Position numbers and translations under genes: made by a program. Shown here piece by piece: positions 54,175 through 64,000 of a DNA stretch of 64,000 bases; the first letter of the stretch is position 1; every line of letters starts with the position of its first letter. This stretch comes from Legionella massiliensis. GTDB taxonomy: Bacteria > Pseudomonadota > Gammaproteobacteria > Legionellales > Legionellaceae. The stretch lies in assembly GCF_000756815.1 (NCBI RefSeq), contig NZ_CCVW01000003.1, positions 620,001 through 684,000 of the forward strand. The letters are read 5' to 3'. Under the pieces are notes generated by a model, which saw nothing but the letters and a program-made list of their open reading frames with translations, had not been told where the DNA came from and searched no databases.

Positions 54175-55428
54175 ATTAGGATCGATGTCCTGACTCTCCG
54201 AACCTGTCAATAGAAATAAGCCGACTAGAAAGACAATATAAGCAAGGCCTATCAGCGCGCAGAGAAGACCAAAAAGTAAATTGTTATGAGAGAGATAGAT
54301 ATAGTTAGCGCCCTCAATACCTAAGGCCTGTATCAACATGCTGATCATGCTCATTAAGGCGGAAGCTGTGCCTTTACCTACAGGCGTAGAAAAGAGAATA
54401 AGCCTGTTTAACGGCGCGCCAGCAACACCTAAACCAAAAAAATAAATAATAAGTCCGGGCATGAGCCAGACAAAGTAATTGCTGATTGCAAGAGGCAGGA
54501 TAAAGCCTGCCAGTAATCCGATCCCTATAATGATTGAGCCAATCATCAGGATTTTACGCAAGCTTCCGCGGTAACTAAGATGCTGTAGAAACCAATTGCC
54601 TAATATTGTCGCTCCGAATACAGGAATTTGCCAAAGCGCATATTGAATTACTGTAAGCTTCGCGTCAGTAACCAGGATAACAGGAGCAAGCGCAATCCAA
54701 GCCAAACAGGGGAGAACCATAAGTCCTAGAGCAGTTGACCCAAGCATAAAAGGTATATTCTTTAACAAATTCAGATAGTTTGTTGCAATAATCTTTGGGG
54801 CGAGAGAAACAGGGTTAATTCTTTCACCATCTCGCTTTAGCTGGCCTACAGGTTCAGGCATAAATCGCCATAATCCCCAGAGAGTTATCAGCGCAAAAAA
54901 ACCAATAAGAACAAAGATTAGTCGCCAGCTAAAATAGTGGATAAAGGCCGCGCCAAGAAGGGGACCGAGTAAAGGTGCCGTTGTCGATACATTAGCCATG
55001 AGCGCAATCAGACGTACAGCGTCCATTTCAGAAAAAATTTCTTGCAAGGTTGCGTAACCGATAACGCCAATGAAGCAAAGTCCCATCCCTTGGAAAAAGC
55101 GCGCAATTAAAAAATGCCCAATTGAATTAGAGCAGGCAATTAAGATTGTACAGATAAGGAAAAGCGAGGCGCCAAAAAGCATAACTGGTCTTCGACCATA
55201 GCGATCAGAAATCGGACCAAGAAATAATTGCAGGCTTGCACCGCCAAGAACATAAGCGGTTAGTGAGGTTGCGATTGCTGTTTCTGGTCCATTAAAGGAC
55301 TCAACGACTTTAATCATGCCGGGCATAATCATATCATTGGCGATATAAGTCAGAAACTCATAAAACACTAAAAAGCAGGCGAATAGCAAAGCGTGTTTGC
55401 GACTAATATTAATTAAAGGTTGGTCCAT
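54157..55428 (-). CDS. mdfA: MdfA-like multidrug MFS exporter
   Basis: A 423-residue major facilitator with 12 membrane segments. It follows E. coli MdfA: LVFYEFLTYIANDMIMPGM in helix 1, with the essential Glu25-equivalent in the YEF motif, GPISDRYGRRPVMLFG (motif A), and RFFQGMGLCFIGVIGYA (motif B). It exports cationic or neutral drugs in exchange for protons. The real substrate is not known. It ends tail-to-tail with the DUF4239 gene. Confidence 0.88.
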   Translation of the reverse strand: MDQPLINISRKHALLFACFLVFYEFLTYIANDMIMPGMIKVVESFNGPETAIATSLTAYVLGGASLQLFLGPISDRYGRRPVMLFGASLFLICTILIACSNSIGHFLIARFFQGMGLCFIGVIGYATLQEIFSEMDAVRLIALMANVSTTAPLLGPLLGAAFIHYFSWRLIFVLIGFFALITLWGLWRFMPEPVGQLKRDGERINPVSLAPKIIATNYLNLLKNIPFMLGSTALGLMVLPCLAWIALAPVILVTDAKLTVIQYALWQIPVFGATILGNWFLQHLSYRGSLRKILMIGSIIIGIGLLAGFILPLAISNYFVWLMPGLIIYFFGLGVAGAPLNRLILFSTPVGKGTASALMSMISMLIQALGIEGANYIYLSHNNLLFGLLCALIGLAYIVFLVGLFLLTGSESQDIDPNSPSNE

Positions 55429-55588
55429 GTTTATTCTTAATTTTACGCTATTAGATATAAATTATTTTGACACCAGATATCAAAAGGATTGCTTCCTATT
55501 GCACTGGACTTGTCAAATATTTTCTCAAGTATATCTTAAGAAAGAGTAATTGCCTATTTTATAGACTTATTTTTGATTGTTCTTGCCC

Positions 55589-57262
55589 TTAATTCGAATT
55601 TTCTTTCTGTATATTAAAGATCGAACTCTTTCTCTCATTGATTAGGGTAAGTTGTCTTAGATCCAGTCTGGATATAATGGTCATCATGGTTGTGTTATTG
55701 ATTTTTCTCTGTTTCCGTAAAGAGAGTAGCTCATGCCGTGCGGCTTCTAGTGATGCGTAACGCATTTGGTTCTCATAGGATAAGGCTTTTATACTAGCGA
55801 GTTTTTCGGATTCTGCACCAATATTCGACAAAACAAATTGATTGAGTGCAGCCATCAGCGAGTTACCAACTTGTTGGCAGATAGCAATATCCTGTTCACT
55901 AGCATTAAGGCAAAGCGCTTCCATGCATTGTTCGATTCCTCGGATTGCTGCCTGCGATGCAGCAATGATCGCTACGCTTTCCTCGTTATCAGCAGGCTTT
56001 GAAATGATAGCGTTTAGATTTGGAAGTACTAAAGGAAGAGCGATTGTGCTAATCAGTAAGGAGCAAAGTACTACACCGACAACAAGTAAAACTAAGAGAT
56101 CTCGTTGGGGAAAGGGAGTGCCATCAGGCATGAGCGTTGGTAAAGAAAGGATGGCTGCTAAGGCAATGGTACCGCGAACACCACCTAGGGAAAATACTGC
56201 AATAATCCTTAGATTGGGAAGGTGCCAGGTTTTACGACGATGTCTGGCAATCAAGGCTTCAAAAGGCAGTGTTATGTAAATCCAGAGTGCTCGCAGAAAA
56301 ATTAGGCTGAAAGTAATAATTGCGATGATGACACTGCAGTCTGCCAAGCCAAAGCCAGTATTATCAATTAGTTCAATTGCATGAGGTAAATATAAACCTA
56401 GGAGTATAAAAATAAGACCATTGAGAGTCAGATCAAGCATCCCCCAAACAAAATGCCCCTCGATGCGCATTCTAGCCATGGTTCTATCTAAAAAGCCTGC
56501 CTTATCAATAGTAAATCCAGCAGAAACTGCTGCAAGGATTCCAGAACAGCCCAAGGCTTCAGCACTAAGATAGGCTGTGAATGGTAAGAGCAGCAATAAT
56601 AGGTTTTCTGTCGTTGTTTCATCATTACTTTTTAGAGTTAGCTGCCCTAAAAGAGTGATAAAAAAGTAAGTCAGAATCACGCCAATAGCTAGTCCACCAA
56701 GACTGATAAATATGAGACTAAGACTAGCGGTTTTAAAAGAAAAAACACCGGTAAGCATCGCTCCTACTGCAAACTTAAAAGAAACAAGACCTGAGGCGTC
56801 ATTTAAAAGAGCTTCTCCTTGTAAGATATGAGTAATGCGTTGAGGCATTTTGAGTTTGGAACTTATCGAACGGAGTGTGACTGCATCAGTAGGAGATAAG
56901 GCAGCTGCTAGAGCGAAAGCAGCTGGTAAGGGTAGTTCGGGGATTATCCAATGGACCATATAGCCGATACCGCCTACTGTAAAAAATACCAAGCCAATCG
57001 ATAACATGACAATTGGGCGGGTGTTTAACAGAAACTCCCGTTTGGGGAAATGCCAGCTATCGCTGAAAAGTAAGGGGGGGATAAACAGGAGCATAAAAAG
57101 CTCTGGATCAAAACCAATATGAAAGGAGGGGCATAAAACGGCAACTACAGCACCTAGCGTAATTTGTAAAACGGGACTAGGCAAGCCTGGAATTAGCCTT
57201 GTAGCGACACCAGAAATGACTATTAACAGTAGAAGAACAAGGCAAACGAGAACGGTTTCCAT
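55589..57262 (-). CDS. CPA1 family Na+/H+ antiporter
   Basis: The start is put at the ATG at 57262, behind AAGGTAC; an in-frame TTG at 57286 would add eight residues. The 557-residue protein has about 12 membrane helices (1-400) and a cytoplasmic tail with helical character (about 415-557). Family residues are seen in ALSPTDAVTL, EALLNDASGLVSF (the ND pair) and GGVRGTIALA. It resembles E. coli YjcE/NhaP rather than NhaA. The ions and direction are not known. Confidence 0.88.
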   Translation of the reverse strand: METVLVCLVLLLLIVISGVATRLIPGLPSPVLQITLGAVVAVLCPSFHIGFDPELFMLLFIPPLLFSDSWHFPKREFLLNTRPIVMLSIGLVFFTVGGIGYMVHWIIPELPLPAAFALAAALSPTDAVTLRSISSKLKMPQRITHILQGEALLNDASGLVSFKFAVGAMLTGVFSFKTASLSLIFISLGGLAIGVILTYFFITLLGQLTLKSNDETTTENLLLLLLPFTAYLSAEALGCSGILAAVSAGFTIDKAGFLDRTMARMRIEGHFVWGMLDLTLNGLIFILLGLYLPHAIELIDNTGFGLADCSVIIAIITFSLIFLRALWIYITLPFEALIARHRRKTWHLPNLRIIAVFSLGGVRGTIALAAILSLPTLMPDGTPFPQRDLLVLLVVGVVLCSLLISTIALPLVLPNLNAIISKPADNEESVAIIAASQAAIRGIEQCMEALCLNASEQDIAICQQVGNSLMAALNQFVLSNIGAESEKLASIKALSYENQMRYASLEAARHELLSLRKQRKINNTTMMTIISRLDLRQLTLINERKSSIFNIQKENSN

Positions 57263-57798
57263 GGTTTTGTAGTACCTTAGTATCAATCAAAGCAGCCTAT
57301 TCATGGACCTGCATTGTACAAGCTAAAGTTTACACTTTTCTTCCTGTACAAAACGCTTTTCATGACTTTATCCTGCACAACATATCTCCTTAATAATATT
57401 CTTTGACAAAAATTGCAAGTTCTAAGTAGAAAAAACCTTTTACTATTCCGAATCTTCTCGGCTTGAAAGCGGGGTCTATGTAGCTTGCACCACTGACAGA
57501 TCCCGCGGTCAAGCTACGGGAATTCGGTTTTTTTGGGGGGGAGATGGTATATTTGAAAGTGACTTTTCAACAGGGGTTCTTGAGGCGCTTTCCTCTTACA
57601 CCTAAGAATTTTCTCTGGCTAACATTGAGATCTGACAAATTGCGGAGTATTCTTCTTTTTTTTTTCTTTGCGGGACAAAAATGAACAGTCCCAAAAAAAT
57701 TCGACTCCCTGCAGTCAAGCTGTGAGAATTCGAAATAATTGAAATGAAACAAAAGGACTAGTCTCATTGAGGGGCTAGCTACGCTGTTGAGGATGTTT
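57263..57798. other. Spacer between antiporter and acrA with family G fragments
   Basis: A gap of 536 bp holds two family G fragments: AGATCCCGCGGTCAAGC with ACGGGAATTCGG at 57493-57527, followed by a T-run, and a decayed copy at 57699-57732. A hairpin GGGAC/GTCCC lies at 57671-57691. I see no gene. The promoters of both divergent genes must be here, but no clear pair of hexamers stands out. Confidence 0.6.
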
Positions 57799-58995
57799 AT
57801 GAATGAGAATAGTAGGGTCATGCGATTAGCTTTTGCGACGCTATGTTCCGGCATGTTTCTACTCGCAGGTTGCGATAATGATCAAGCCAAAGCTGGTGGG
57901 GCATTGCCTGAGGTTGGTGTAGTTAAGCTTAAGGCAGAGAAACTGGCACTAACTACAGAACTACCAGGGCGAACACGCCCTTACCGGGTTGCTGAGGTTA
58001 GACCTCAGGTCAGTGGCATAATTCTAAAACGCCAGTTCACAGAGGGTAGTGATGTAATCGCTGGGCAATCCTTATACCAAATTGATCCTGCCACTTATCA
58101 GACTGCTTTTGACAGTGCTCAGGGAGAGCTTGCTAAGGCGCAAGCAAGTGCAGATATTAGTCATTTAACAGTCAAGCGCTATACACCTCTTTTGGGAACC
58201 CACTATGTGAGTCCCCAAGATTACGATAAAGCAGTTGCTAATGCCAAACAGGCTGATGCGGCAGTTGTAGCCGCTAAAGCAGGTTTAGAACAGGCGCGTA
58301 TTAATCTCCTGTACACCAAAATGAGTTCACCAATTAGTGGGCGTATTGGTAAATCCAGTGTTACAGAAGGTGCATTGGTAACAGCTGGGCAGCCTAAAGC
58401 CTTAGCTTCTGTACAGCAACTTGACCCGATTTACGTCGATGTTACTCAATCAAGCACCGATTTTCTGAATTTAAAGCGCGAACTTGCCAAGGGTTCGCTT
58501 AAGCAAAATGCAGAGAGTGTTGTTGTTGATTTAATCCTCGATGATGGCAGTTTATACAAACAAAAAGGTACTCTGCAGTTTTCAGATGTGACTGTTGATG
58601 AAACCACAGGTTCTATCACCTTACGCGCGATTTTCCCTAATCCAAATCAAGAGTTATTACCTGGGATGTTTGTGCATGCCCGTATCCAAGAGGGGGTTAA
58701 AGAAAATGCTTTACTCGCTCCGCAACAGGGTATTACTCGTAATGCTCGGGGTCAGGCTACGGCTCTTGTAGTGGATGAGCAAGGCAAGGTAGTACTACGT
58801 ACCTTAGCTACAGGGCAGGCTATTGGCGATAAATGGTTGGTTGCTAGTGGCTTAACAGCAGGTGAGCAGATTATTGTGACGGGGCAACTAAAAATCCGCC
58901 CCGGGATGGCTGTAAAGGCAGTTGAATCAGACGATGAGTCAAAAACCAAGGCTGCTGCAGATAAGGCTCCAATCAGTGCGCATGTGAGTGGTTAG
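57799..58995 (+). CDS. acrA: RND efflux periplasmic adaptor (AcrA type), lipoprotein
   Basis: The membrane fusion protein of a tripartite RND pump. The start is set at the ATG at 57799 (TGAGG six bases before); an upstream TTG and ATG are less well placed. The 398-residue product has a lipoprotein signal with LLAGC near residue 25, the beta-barrel and lipoyl halves around the coiled-coil hairpin (about 95-170), and ends in an Ala/Lys-rich tail. It is two bases from the pump gene. No tolC-like gene or tetR-type repressor is adjacent. Confidence 0.95.
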   Translation: MNENSRVMRLAFATLCSGMFLLAGCDNDQAKAGGALPEVGVVKLKAEKLALTTELPGRTRPYRVAEVRPQVSGIILKRQFTEGSDVIAGQSLYQIDPATYQTAFDSAQGELAKAQASADISHLTVKRYTPLLGTHYVSPQDYDKAVANAKQADAAVVAAKAGLEQARINLLYTKMSSPISGRIGKSSVTEGALVTAGQPKALASVQQLDPIYVDVTQSSTDFLNLKRELAKGSLKQNAESVVVDLILDDGSLYKQKGTLQFSDVTVDETTGSITLRAIFPNPNQELLPGMFVHARIQEGVKENALLAPQQGITRNARGQATALVVDEQGKVVLRTLATGQAIGDKWLVASGLTAGEQIIVTGQLKIRPGMAVKAVESDDESKTKAAADKAPISAHVSG

Positions 58996-58997
58996 AA

Positions 58998-61900
58998 ATG
59001 TCGAATTTTTTTATTGATAGACCAATATTTGCTTGGGTTTTAGCTATTCTTGTCATGTTGGCCGGTGCTCTAGCAATCTTAACCTTACCCGTTGCCCAAT
59101 ACCCATCAGTTGCGCCACCAGCAGTTGCTATTTCTGCTATTTATCCTGGTGCAGATGCGCAAACCGTTCAGGACACAGTGACTCAGACCATTGAGCAGAA
59201 CATGAGTGGTATCGATAACCTCATGTATATGTCATCACAAAGTGATTCCTCAGGTACTGTGACTATCACTCTAACCTTCGATGCAAAGGCTGACCCTGAT
59301 ATTGCTCAGGTGCAAGTGCAAAACAAATTGCAATTGGCAATGCCCTTATTGCCTCAGGAAGTACAGCAACAAGGCATCAGTGTTAAAAAAGCAAGCTCTA
59401 GTTTTCTAATGGTTTTGGGGGCCGTTTCTGAAAATGGCTCGATGGATCAATACGATCTTGCTGACTATGTGGCGTCTAATATTAAGGATGCTATTAGCCG
59501 TTTGAATGGGGTAGGGGATGTGCAACTTTTTGGTTCGCAGTATTCAATGCGAGTCTGGCTTGATCCCAATAAGCTGAATAATTACCGACTACAACCTAGC
59601 GATATAATTTTAGCGATTCGCGCCCAGAATAACCAAATAGCTGCAGGTCAATTAGGTGGAACTCCGGCAGTACCTGGGCAGCAACTCAATGCCTCTATCA
59701 TTGCGCAAACTCGATTAAAATCGCCAGAGGAGTTTGGGAAAATACTGCTAAAGGTAAATTCTGATGGTTCCCAAGTCCGTTTAAGGGATGTGGCTCGTGT
59801 TGAGCTAGGTGGGGAAAATTACGATGTTATCGCGCGTTATAACGGCAAGCCTGCAGCTGGTTTAGGTATCAAGCTCGCAGTTGGGGCAAATGCGCTAAGT
59901 ACCGCAGCTGCTATCAAAGATGAAATCAAACGATTGCAGCCCTTTTTTCCTGCCGGCTTTAAAATCGTTTATCCCTACGATACAACGCCCTTTGTTAAAA
60001 TTTCTATCCATGAGGTAGTGAAAACCCTATTCGAAGCGATCATCCTGGTTTTCCTTGTAATGTACCTGTTTTTACAAAATTTCAGGGCTACTCTAATTCC
60101 TACTCTGGCAGTACCAATCGTACTTCTGGGAACCTTTGCTGTTTTGTCGATCATGGGATATTCGATTAACACACTCACCATGTTTGGTATGGTCTTGGCA
60201 ATTGGATTGTTGGTTGATGATGCAATTGTTGTCGTCGAGAACGTTGAGCGGGTGATGGCTGAAGAAAAGCTCAGTCCTAAAGAGGCTACGCGGCGTTCTA
60301 TGGGGCAAATTCAAGGGGCTTTGATTGGGATTGCCCTGGTCCTTTCGGCTGTGTTTATACCGATGGCTTTTTTTGGTGGTTCAACGGGGGCTATTTATCG
60401 CCAATTTTCGGTAACAATTGTGTCAGCCATGGCTCTTTCTGTTTTGGTTGCATTGATTTTGACACCGGCACTCTGTTCAACGATGCTCAAACCTGTTTCT
60501 GCAGAGGGACACGGCGCTAAAAAGGGGTTTTTTGCCTGGTTTAACAATGGCTTTGAATATTTGACACAACGCTATCACAACCGCGTTGAAAAGTTATTGC
60601 TTAAGACAGGTCGCTATCTGGTCGTTTATCTGTTGATTGTTTTTGCGATGGGTTATTTGTTCCTTACGCTGCCTACCTCTTTTTTACCCGAGGAAGATCA
60701 AGGCCTGGTTCTGACGATGATGCAATTACCTGCGGGAGCTACTTTAGAGCGTACCCAAAAAATTGCTGATCAGGTTTATGACTATTACGCAACCCAGGAA
60801 GGGAAAAATGCTGTTTCAACTTTTAGCGTAGTAGGCTTCGGTTTTAGTGGACGAGGACAGAATGCAGGTATCGCTTTCACTACCTTGAAGGATTGGGAAA
60901 AGCGTGGAGGGGCAGAAAATAAAGTGCCTGCTATTATTGGCAGGGCGATGGGGGCCTTCTCTCAGATCAAAGATGGTTTAGTGTTTGCCTTTAATCTACC
61001 AGCAATTATTGAGTTAGGTACCGCAAGTGGTTTTGATTTTCAATTGATAGATAGGGGAAATCTTGGCCATGAAAAATTAACTGATGCGCGCAACCAACTT
61101 TTAGGTATGGTGGCAGAGCATCCTGATACTTTGGTAGGTGTCCGTCCGAATGGTTTGGAAGATACGCCACAATTTAAATTAGAAATTGATCAGGAAAAAG
61201 CAGAGGCCTTAGGTGTCAGGGTTGCGGATATTAACCAAACAATTTCCTCCGCCTTAGGGTCTGTTTACGTGAACGACTTTATCGATCGCGGACGGGTTAA
61301 GAAGGTTTATATGCAGGGTAAAACGCCTCATCGTATGTTGCCCGGTGATATTAATACTTGGTATGTAAGAGGTGATAAAGGGCAAATGGTGCCGTTCTCC
61401 GCTTTTAGTACAACCCATTGGCAGTACGGTTCTCCTCGATTGGAGCGTTATAACGGCCTGCCTTCCATGGAAATTTTGGGTGAAGCAGCTCCGGGTAAAA
61501 GCAGTGGTGATGCAATGGCTTTAATGGCCTCCTTAGCTTCCCAATTGCCTTCTGGCATCGGATTTGATTGGACAGGAATGTCTTATCAGGAACGCCTCTC
61601 CGGTGATCAGGCCCCAGCTCTTTATGCAATTTCCTTGCTTGTCGTTTTCCTATGTCTGGCTGCCTTATATGAAAGTTGGTCAATCCCTTTCTCAGTCATG
61701 TTGGTTGTACCATTAGGGGTTATTGGTGCTTTATTAGCTGCAAGTTTCCGCTCAATGAATAATGATGTTTATTTCCAGGTTGGTTTATTAACTACGATAG
61801 GCTTGTCTGCAAAAAATGCGATTTTGATCGTTGAATTTGCCCAGGACTTGATTGTGAAAGAGGGTAAAGGCTTAGTAGAAGCAACCCTTGAAGCCGTACG

Positions 61901-62105
61901 TATGCGTTTTCGCCCTATTCTAATGACTTCAATTGCCTTTATTTTCGGGGTCTTGCCCTTGGCTATAAGTACTGGAGCGGGTTCCGGGGCACAAAATGCT
62001 GTTGGGACTGGTGTTACTGGCGGAATGATTACTGCGACAGTTCTTGCGGTATTTTTTGTACCTGTTTTCTTTGTTGTCGTGAGACGACGTTTTGGGGCTA
62101 AGTGA
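58998..62105 (+). CDS. acrB: RND multidrug efflux pump (AcrB type, HAE1)
   Basis: An inner-membrane proton-driven drug exporter of 1035 residues with 12 membrane helices and two large periplasmic loops. It begins [17 protein letters not shown]. The proton-relay Asp pair is in the [16 protein letters not shown] helix 4 motif (about 405-420). The [17 protein letters not shown] segment is the second-half equivalent. All marks of the HAE1 family are intact. The operon acrA-acrB has no outer-membrane gene, so it probably uses a TolC encoded elsewhere. Confidence 0.97.
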   Translation: MSNFFIDRPIFAWVLAILVMLAGALAILTLPVAQYPSVAPPAVAISAIYPGADAQTVQDTVTQTIEQNMSGIDNLMYMSSQSDSSGTVTITLTFDAKADPDIAQVQVQNKLQLAMPLLPQEVQQQGISVKKASSSFLMVLGAVSENGSMDQYDLADYVASNIKDAISRLNGVGDVQLFGSQYSMRVWLDPNKLNNYRLQPSDIILAIRAQNNQIAAGQLGGTPAVPGQQLNASIIAQTRLKSPEEFGKILLKVNSDGSQVRLRDVARVELGGENYDVIARYNGKPAAGLGIKLAVGANALSTAAAIKDEIKRLQPFFPAGFKIVYPYDTTPFVKISIHEVVKTLFEAIILVFLVMYLFLQNFRATLIPTLAVPIVLLGTFAVLSIMGYSINTLTMFGMVLAIGLLVDDAIVVVENVERVMAEEKLSPKEATRRSMGQIQGALIGIALVLSAVFIPMAFFGGSTGAIYRQFSVTIVSAMALSVLVALILTPALCSTMLKPVSAEGHGAKKGFFAWFNNGFEYLTQRYHNRVEKLLLKTGRYLVVYLLIVFAMGYLFLTLPTSFLPEEDQGLVLTMMQLPAGATLERTQKIADQVYDYYATQEGKNAVSTFSVVGFGFSGRGQNAGIAFTTLKDWEKRGGAENKVPAIIGRAMGAFSQIKDGLVFAFNLPAIIELGTASGFDFQLIDRGNLGHEKLTDARNQLLGMVAEHPDTLVGVRPNGLEDTPQFKLEIDQEKAEALGVRVADINQTISSALGSVYVNDFIDRGRVKKVYMQGKTPHRMLPGDINTWYVRGDKGQMVPFSAFSTTHWQYGSPRLERYNGLPSMEILGEAAPGKSSGDAMALMASLASQLPSGIGFDWTGMSYQERLSGDQAPALYAISLLVVFLCLAALYESWSIPFSVMLVVPLGVIGALLAASFRSMNNDVYFQVGLLTTIGLSAKNAILIVEFAQDLIVKEGKGLVEATLEAVRMRFRPILMTSIAFIFGVLPLAISTGAGSGAQNAVGTGVTGGMITATVLAVFFVPVFFVVVRRRFGAK

Positions 62106-62203
62106 TAGGACGAGCTAATCAGCTCAACACCTGTCATCCAGTTAAGGAAGCAACCTCAAAACCGTTCGGGCTGAGGAGGCCTTTAGGCCGTCTCGAAGCT
62201 TTG

Positions 62204-62360
62204 CATAGTGACGCTTCGAGACCTGTGCTTACGCACATTCCTCTCAAAGAGCAGTGTCTGAAGGATAGATGAGGGGTTGCTGGTTCGAAGTTCTTTCCCG
62301 ATATTTGCTCCAAAGAGGCTGAGCTGCTCAGCGCGAACGCATGTAATTATTCTTAACTAA
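62204..62360. repeat. Repeat family B, copy 2
   Basis: The blocks CGAGACCTGTGCTTACGCAC, TGAAGGATAGATGAGGGG, AGTTCTTTCCCGATATTTGC and GCTCAGCGCGAAC match 4612-4806 in order and orientation, with an internal deletion of about 35 bp. It fills most of the 349 bp between acrB and ribF. Confidence 0.7.
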
Positions 62361-62395
62361 ATGGTAGTGAGGATGAATGAGGGTTCCTATTAAGT

Positions 62396-62424
62396 TTCGC
62401 AATCTGATATAAACTCGGTATAAT
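62396..62424 (+). promoter_or_regulatory. Candidate promoter of ribF-ileS
   Basis: TTCGCA and a perfect TATAAT are separated by 17 bp, 30 bp before the ribF start. Confidence 0.6.
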
Positions 62425-62454
62425 CTTTTTCTTTTTATAAAATTCTGATTAATT

Positions 62455-63414
62455 ATGAAGCTGTTGCGTGGATTACATAGGATTCCTGATTTTACTAATG
62501 GTTGTGTAGCAACTATTGGTAACTTTGATGGTGTGCATCTTGGGCATCAGGCTTTATTAAAAACCTTAAAAAAACAAGCCGATAGCCTAAAACTTCCCCT
62601 GATTGTTCTGCTATTTGAGCCACAGCCTGCGGAATATTTCCGTCCCAAAGATGCGCCAGCGAGATTGACTAATCTACGAGAGAAGTTAACCGTACTTAAG
62701 CAGTGCCAAGTTGACTATGTTATTTGCCTTAAGTTTAATAAGGCCTTGGCATTAATGTCAGCACAGGCCTTTGCAGAGCATTATTTTTTTTCCTTATTAA
62801 ACTGTAAGCATATATTGATTGGGGAAGATTTTCGTTTTGGTCAGGGACGCTTTGGTGATATTCATCTTTTACAAGAGCTAGCCGCCAAACAGGGCTGCTC
62901 AATACACGCTTTTCCTGATTTTTCTATTGATAATTATCGCGTAAGCTCGACTAAAATCAGAGATGCCTTGTCACAGGGAGAACTTGAGCGTAGTGCTGAT
63001 TTATTAGGCCGGACTTTTAGCCTCTGCGGCCGGGTTACTAGAGGAGATGGTCGTGGGAGGGAATGGGGAATCCCTACTGCGAATTTGAGTATGCATCGTA
63101 TTATGCTTCCGCTAAAAGGGGTTTTTTGTGTAAAAGTGCGCAGAGCCAGCGGTGAACTGATAGATGGGGTCGCCAATTTAGGGAGCAGGCCCACGGTTGA
63201 TGGAACAAAAAATATTCTTGAAATACACCTTTTTGATTTTGATGAAAGCTTGTATGGTGAGATGTTACAAGTGTTTTTCTTGCACAAATTAAGAGATGAG
63301 GTTAAATTTTCATCAGTGGATGCCTTGATTGCGCAAATCCATGATGATGTTGCAGCGGCCAAGTCGGAGTTTCGCGCGCGCCGTTTTATCCTGAAAAATG
63401 CAGTTGAGTCGTAG
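62455..63414 (+). CDS. ribF: Bifunctional riboflavin kinase / FAD synthetase
   Basis: RibF makes FMN from riboflavin and FAD from FMN. The 319-residue protein has an N-terminal FAD-synthetase domain with TIGNFDGVHLGHQAL (the HxGH nucleotidyltransferase motif) near residues 20-34 and the C-terminal flavokinase domain with GRGREWGIPTANL (the PTAN motif) near residues 198-210. It precedes ileS by 54 bases, a conserved ribF-ileS order; lspA would normally follow ileS beyond the window. Confidence 0.96.
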   Translation: MKLLRGLHRIPDFTNGCVATIGNFDGVHLGHQALLKTLKKQADSLKLPLIVLLFEPQPAEYFRPKDAPARLTNLREKLTVLKQCQVDYVICLKFNKALALMSAQAFAEHYFFSLLNCKHILIGEDFRFGQGRFGDIHLLQELAAKQGCSIHAFPDFSIDNYRVSSTKIRDALSQGELERSADLLGRTFSLCGRVTRGDGRGREWGIPTANLSMHRIMLPLKGVFCVKVRRASGELIDGVANLGSRPTVDGTKNILEIHLFDFDESLYGEMLQVFFLHKLRDEVKFSSVDALIAQIHDDVAAAKSEFRARRFILKNAVES

Positions 63415-63468
63415 TAGATTCGGTTGTGTTTTTTTGGTTTATACTTAACGCTTTATAGAGTAGGCACT

Positions 63469-64000
63469 ATGGCAGAATACAAAGATACCTTAAATTTACC
63501 AGATACGTCTTTTCCAATGAAGGCGAACCTCGCGCAGCGTGAGCCACAGATGTTAGCAAACTGGGAAACAAAGGGTATTTACGAAAAAATTGTAAAAACG
63601 CATGCGGGCGCTAAGCGTTTTGTTCTTCATGATGGTCCACCCTATGCCAATGGGCATCTGCATTGTGGTCACGCACTTAACAAGATTCTCAAGGACATCA
63701 TTGTTAAATCCAAATCCTTTGATGGATTTGAAGCACCCTTTGTGCCTGGCTGGGATTGCCATGGTTTACCTATTGAGCTTAATGTTGAGAAAAAAGTAGG
63801 CAAGGCCGGCGCAAAAATCTCCGCGGAAGAGTTCAGGATAAAATGCCGTGAGTATGCAGCAAGCCAAATTGATATACAGCGTGGAGAATTTAAACGTCTG
63901 GGGGTCTTTGGTGATTGGGAACATCCCTATGCAACGATGGATTATTCCTATGAAGCAAATATAATTCGTGCCCTAGCAAAAGTCATCGAAAATGGTCATC
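63469..64000 (+). CDS. ileS: Isoleucyl-tRNA synthetase, N-terminal part (cut by window end)
   Basis: The frame from the ATG at 63469 is open to the window edge: [17 protein letters not shown] starts it, and [19 protein letters not shown] carries the class I HxGH motif at about residues 61-65. The [17 protein letters not shown] segment is the next conserved block. It charges tRNA-Ile with isoleucine. About 177 codons are visible of a protein normally near 930 residues. Confidence 0.97.
   Translation, partial: MAEYKDTLNLPDTSFPMKANLAQREPQMLANWETKGIYEKIVKTHAGAKRFVLHDGPPYANGHLHCGHALNKILKDIIVKSKSFDGFEAPFVPGWDCHGLPIELNVEKKVGKAGAKISAEEFRIKCREYAASQIDIQRGEFKRLGVFGDWEHPYATMDYSYEANIIRALAKVIENGH

Noticed and set aside
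692-62360. Palindromic repeats as a possible CRISPR array
   Set aside because: Copies are scattered singly between genes, not regularly spaced, and no cas genes are present.
62106-62454. FMN riboswitch before ribF
   Set aside because: The spacer is occupied by a family B repeat and a promoter; no RFN-element motifs are seen.

Overview
The window looks like chromosomal DNA of a gammaproteobacterium, most probably Legionella or a close relative. This is an inference from three things: the conserved blocks (aroK-aroB-damX after pilMNOPQ, a split mraZ-rsmH-ftsL-ftsI-murE cluster, an mdfA-like exporter, acrAB), moderate AT-richness, and accessory genes of the kinds common in Legionellaceae (ankyrin-like, RCC1-repeat and long coiled-coil proteins). 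No rRNA, tRNA, phage, IS transposase or CRISPR array was recognised. The one RNA gene seen is rnpB.

Layout. 0-12 kb: an unknown gene cut at the left edge, clpB diverging from an SppA-type protease gene, a large unknown protein, eamA, suhB, then a tightly overlapping trmJ-iscS-iscU-like-iscA operon. 12-20 kb: fis, rnpB, coaX, then the dcw genes mraZ to murE. 20-30 kb: a secreted seven-unit RCC1 protein, an M50 protease-pdxB pair, and a GT39-PAP2-GT2-LABN operon that fits lipid A or lipid-linked sugar modification, with a second GT39 gene facing it. 30-38 kb: an ankyrin-like protein, a hipBA toxin-antitoxin pair with three evenly spaced operators, ugd-galU, etfBA and ald. 38-50 kb: mrcA, an inserted coiled-coil gene, pilMNOPQ, aroKB and damX. 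50-64 kb: pnuC, usp, small secreted proteins, a phosphoribosyltransferase, a DUF4239 protein, mdfA, a Na+/H+ antiporter, acrAB, ribF and the start of ileS.

The spacers between operons are filled with several families of short palindromic repeats, some nested in each other. One 330-340 bp composite with GTAGCC-GGCTAC ends is present as two inverted copies about 30 kb apart, and a 78 bp unit as two inverted copies 13 kb apart. These repeats explain nearly all the long non-coding gaps and supply terminator-like hairpins.

The most unusual coding feature is the isc-type operon. Its IscU-like protein aligns without gaps to IscU as I recall it, but has lost all the cluster-ligand Cys/His positions. 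The IscS before it keeps its PLP lysine and catalytic cysteine but stops before the usual C-terminal tail that docks IscU. IscA keeps its three cysteines. Other candidates for follow-up are the RCC1 propeller, the 28-residue coiled-coil repeat protein between mrcA and pilM, and the 541- and 359-residue proteins of unknown function.
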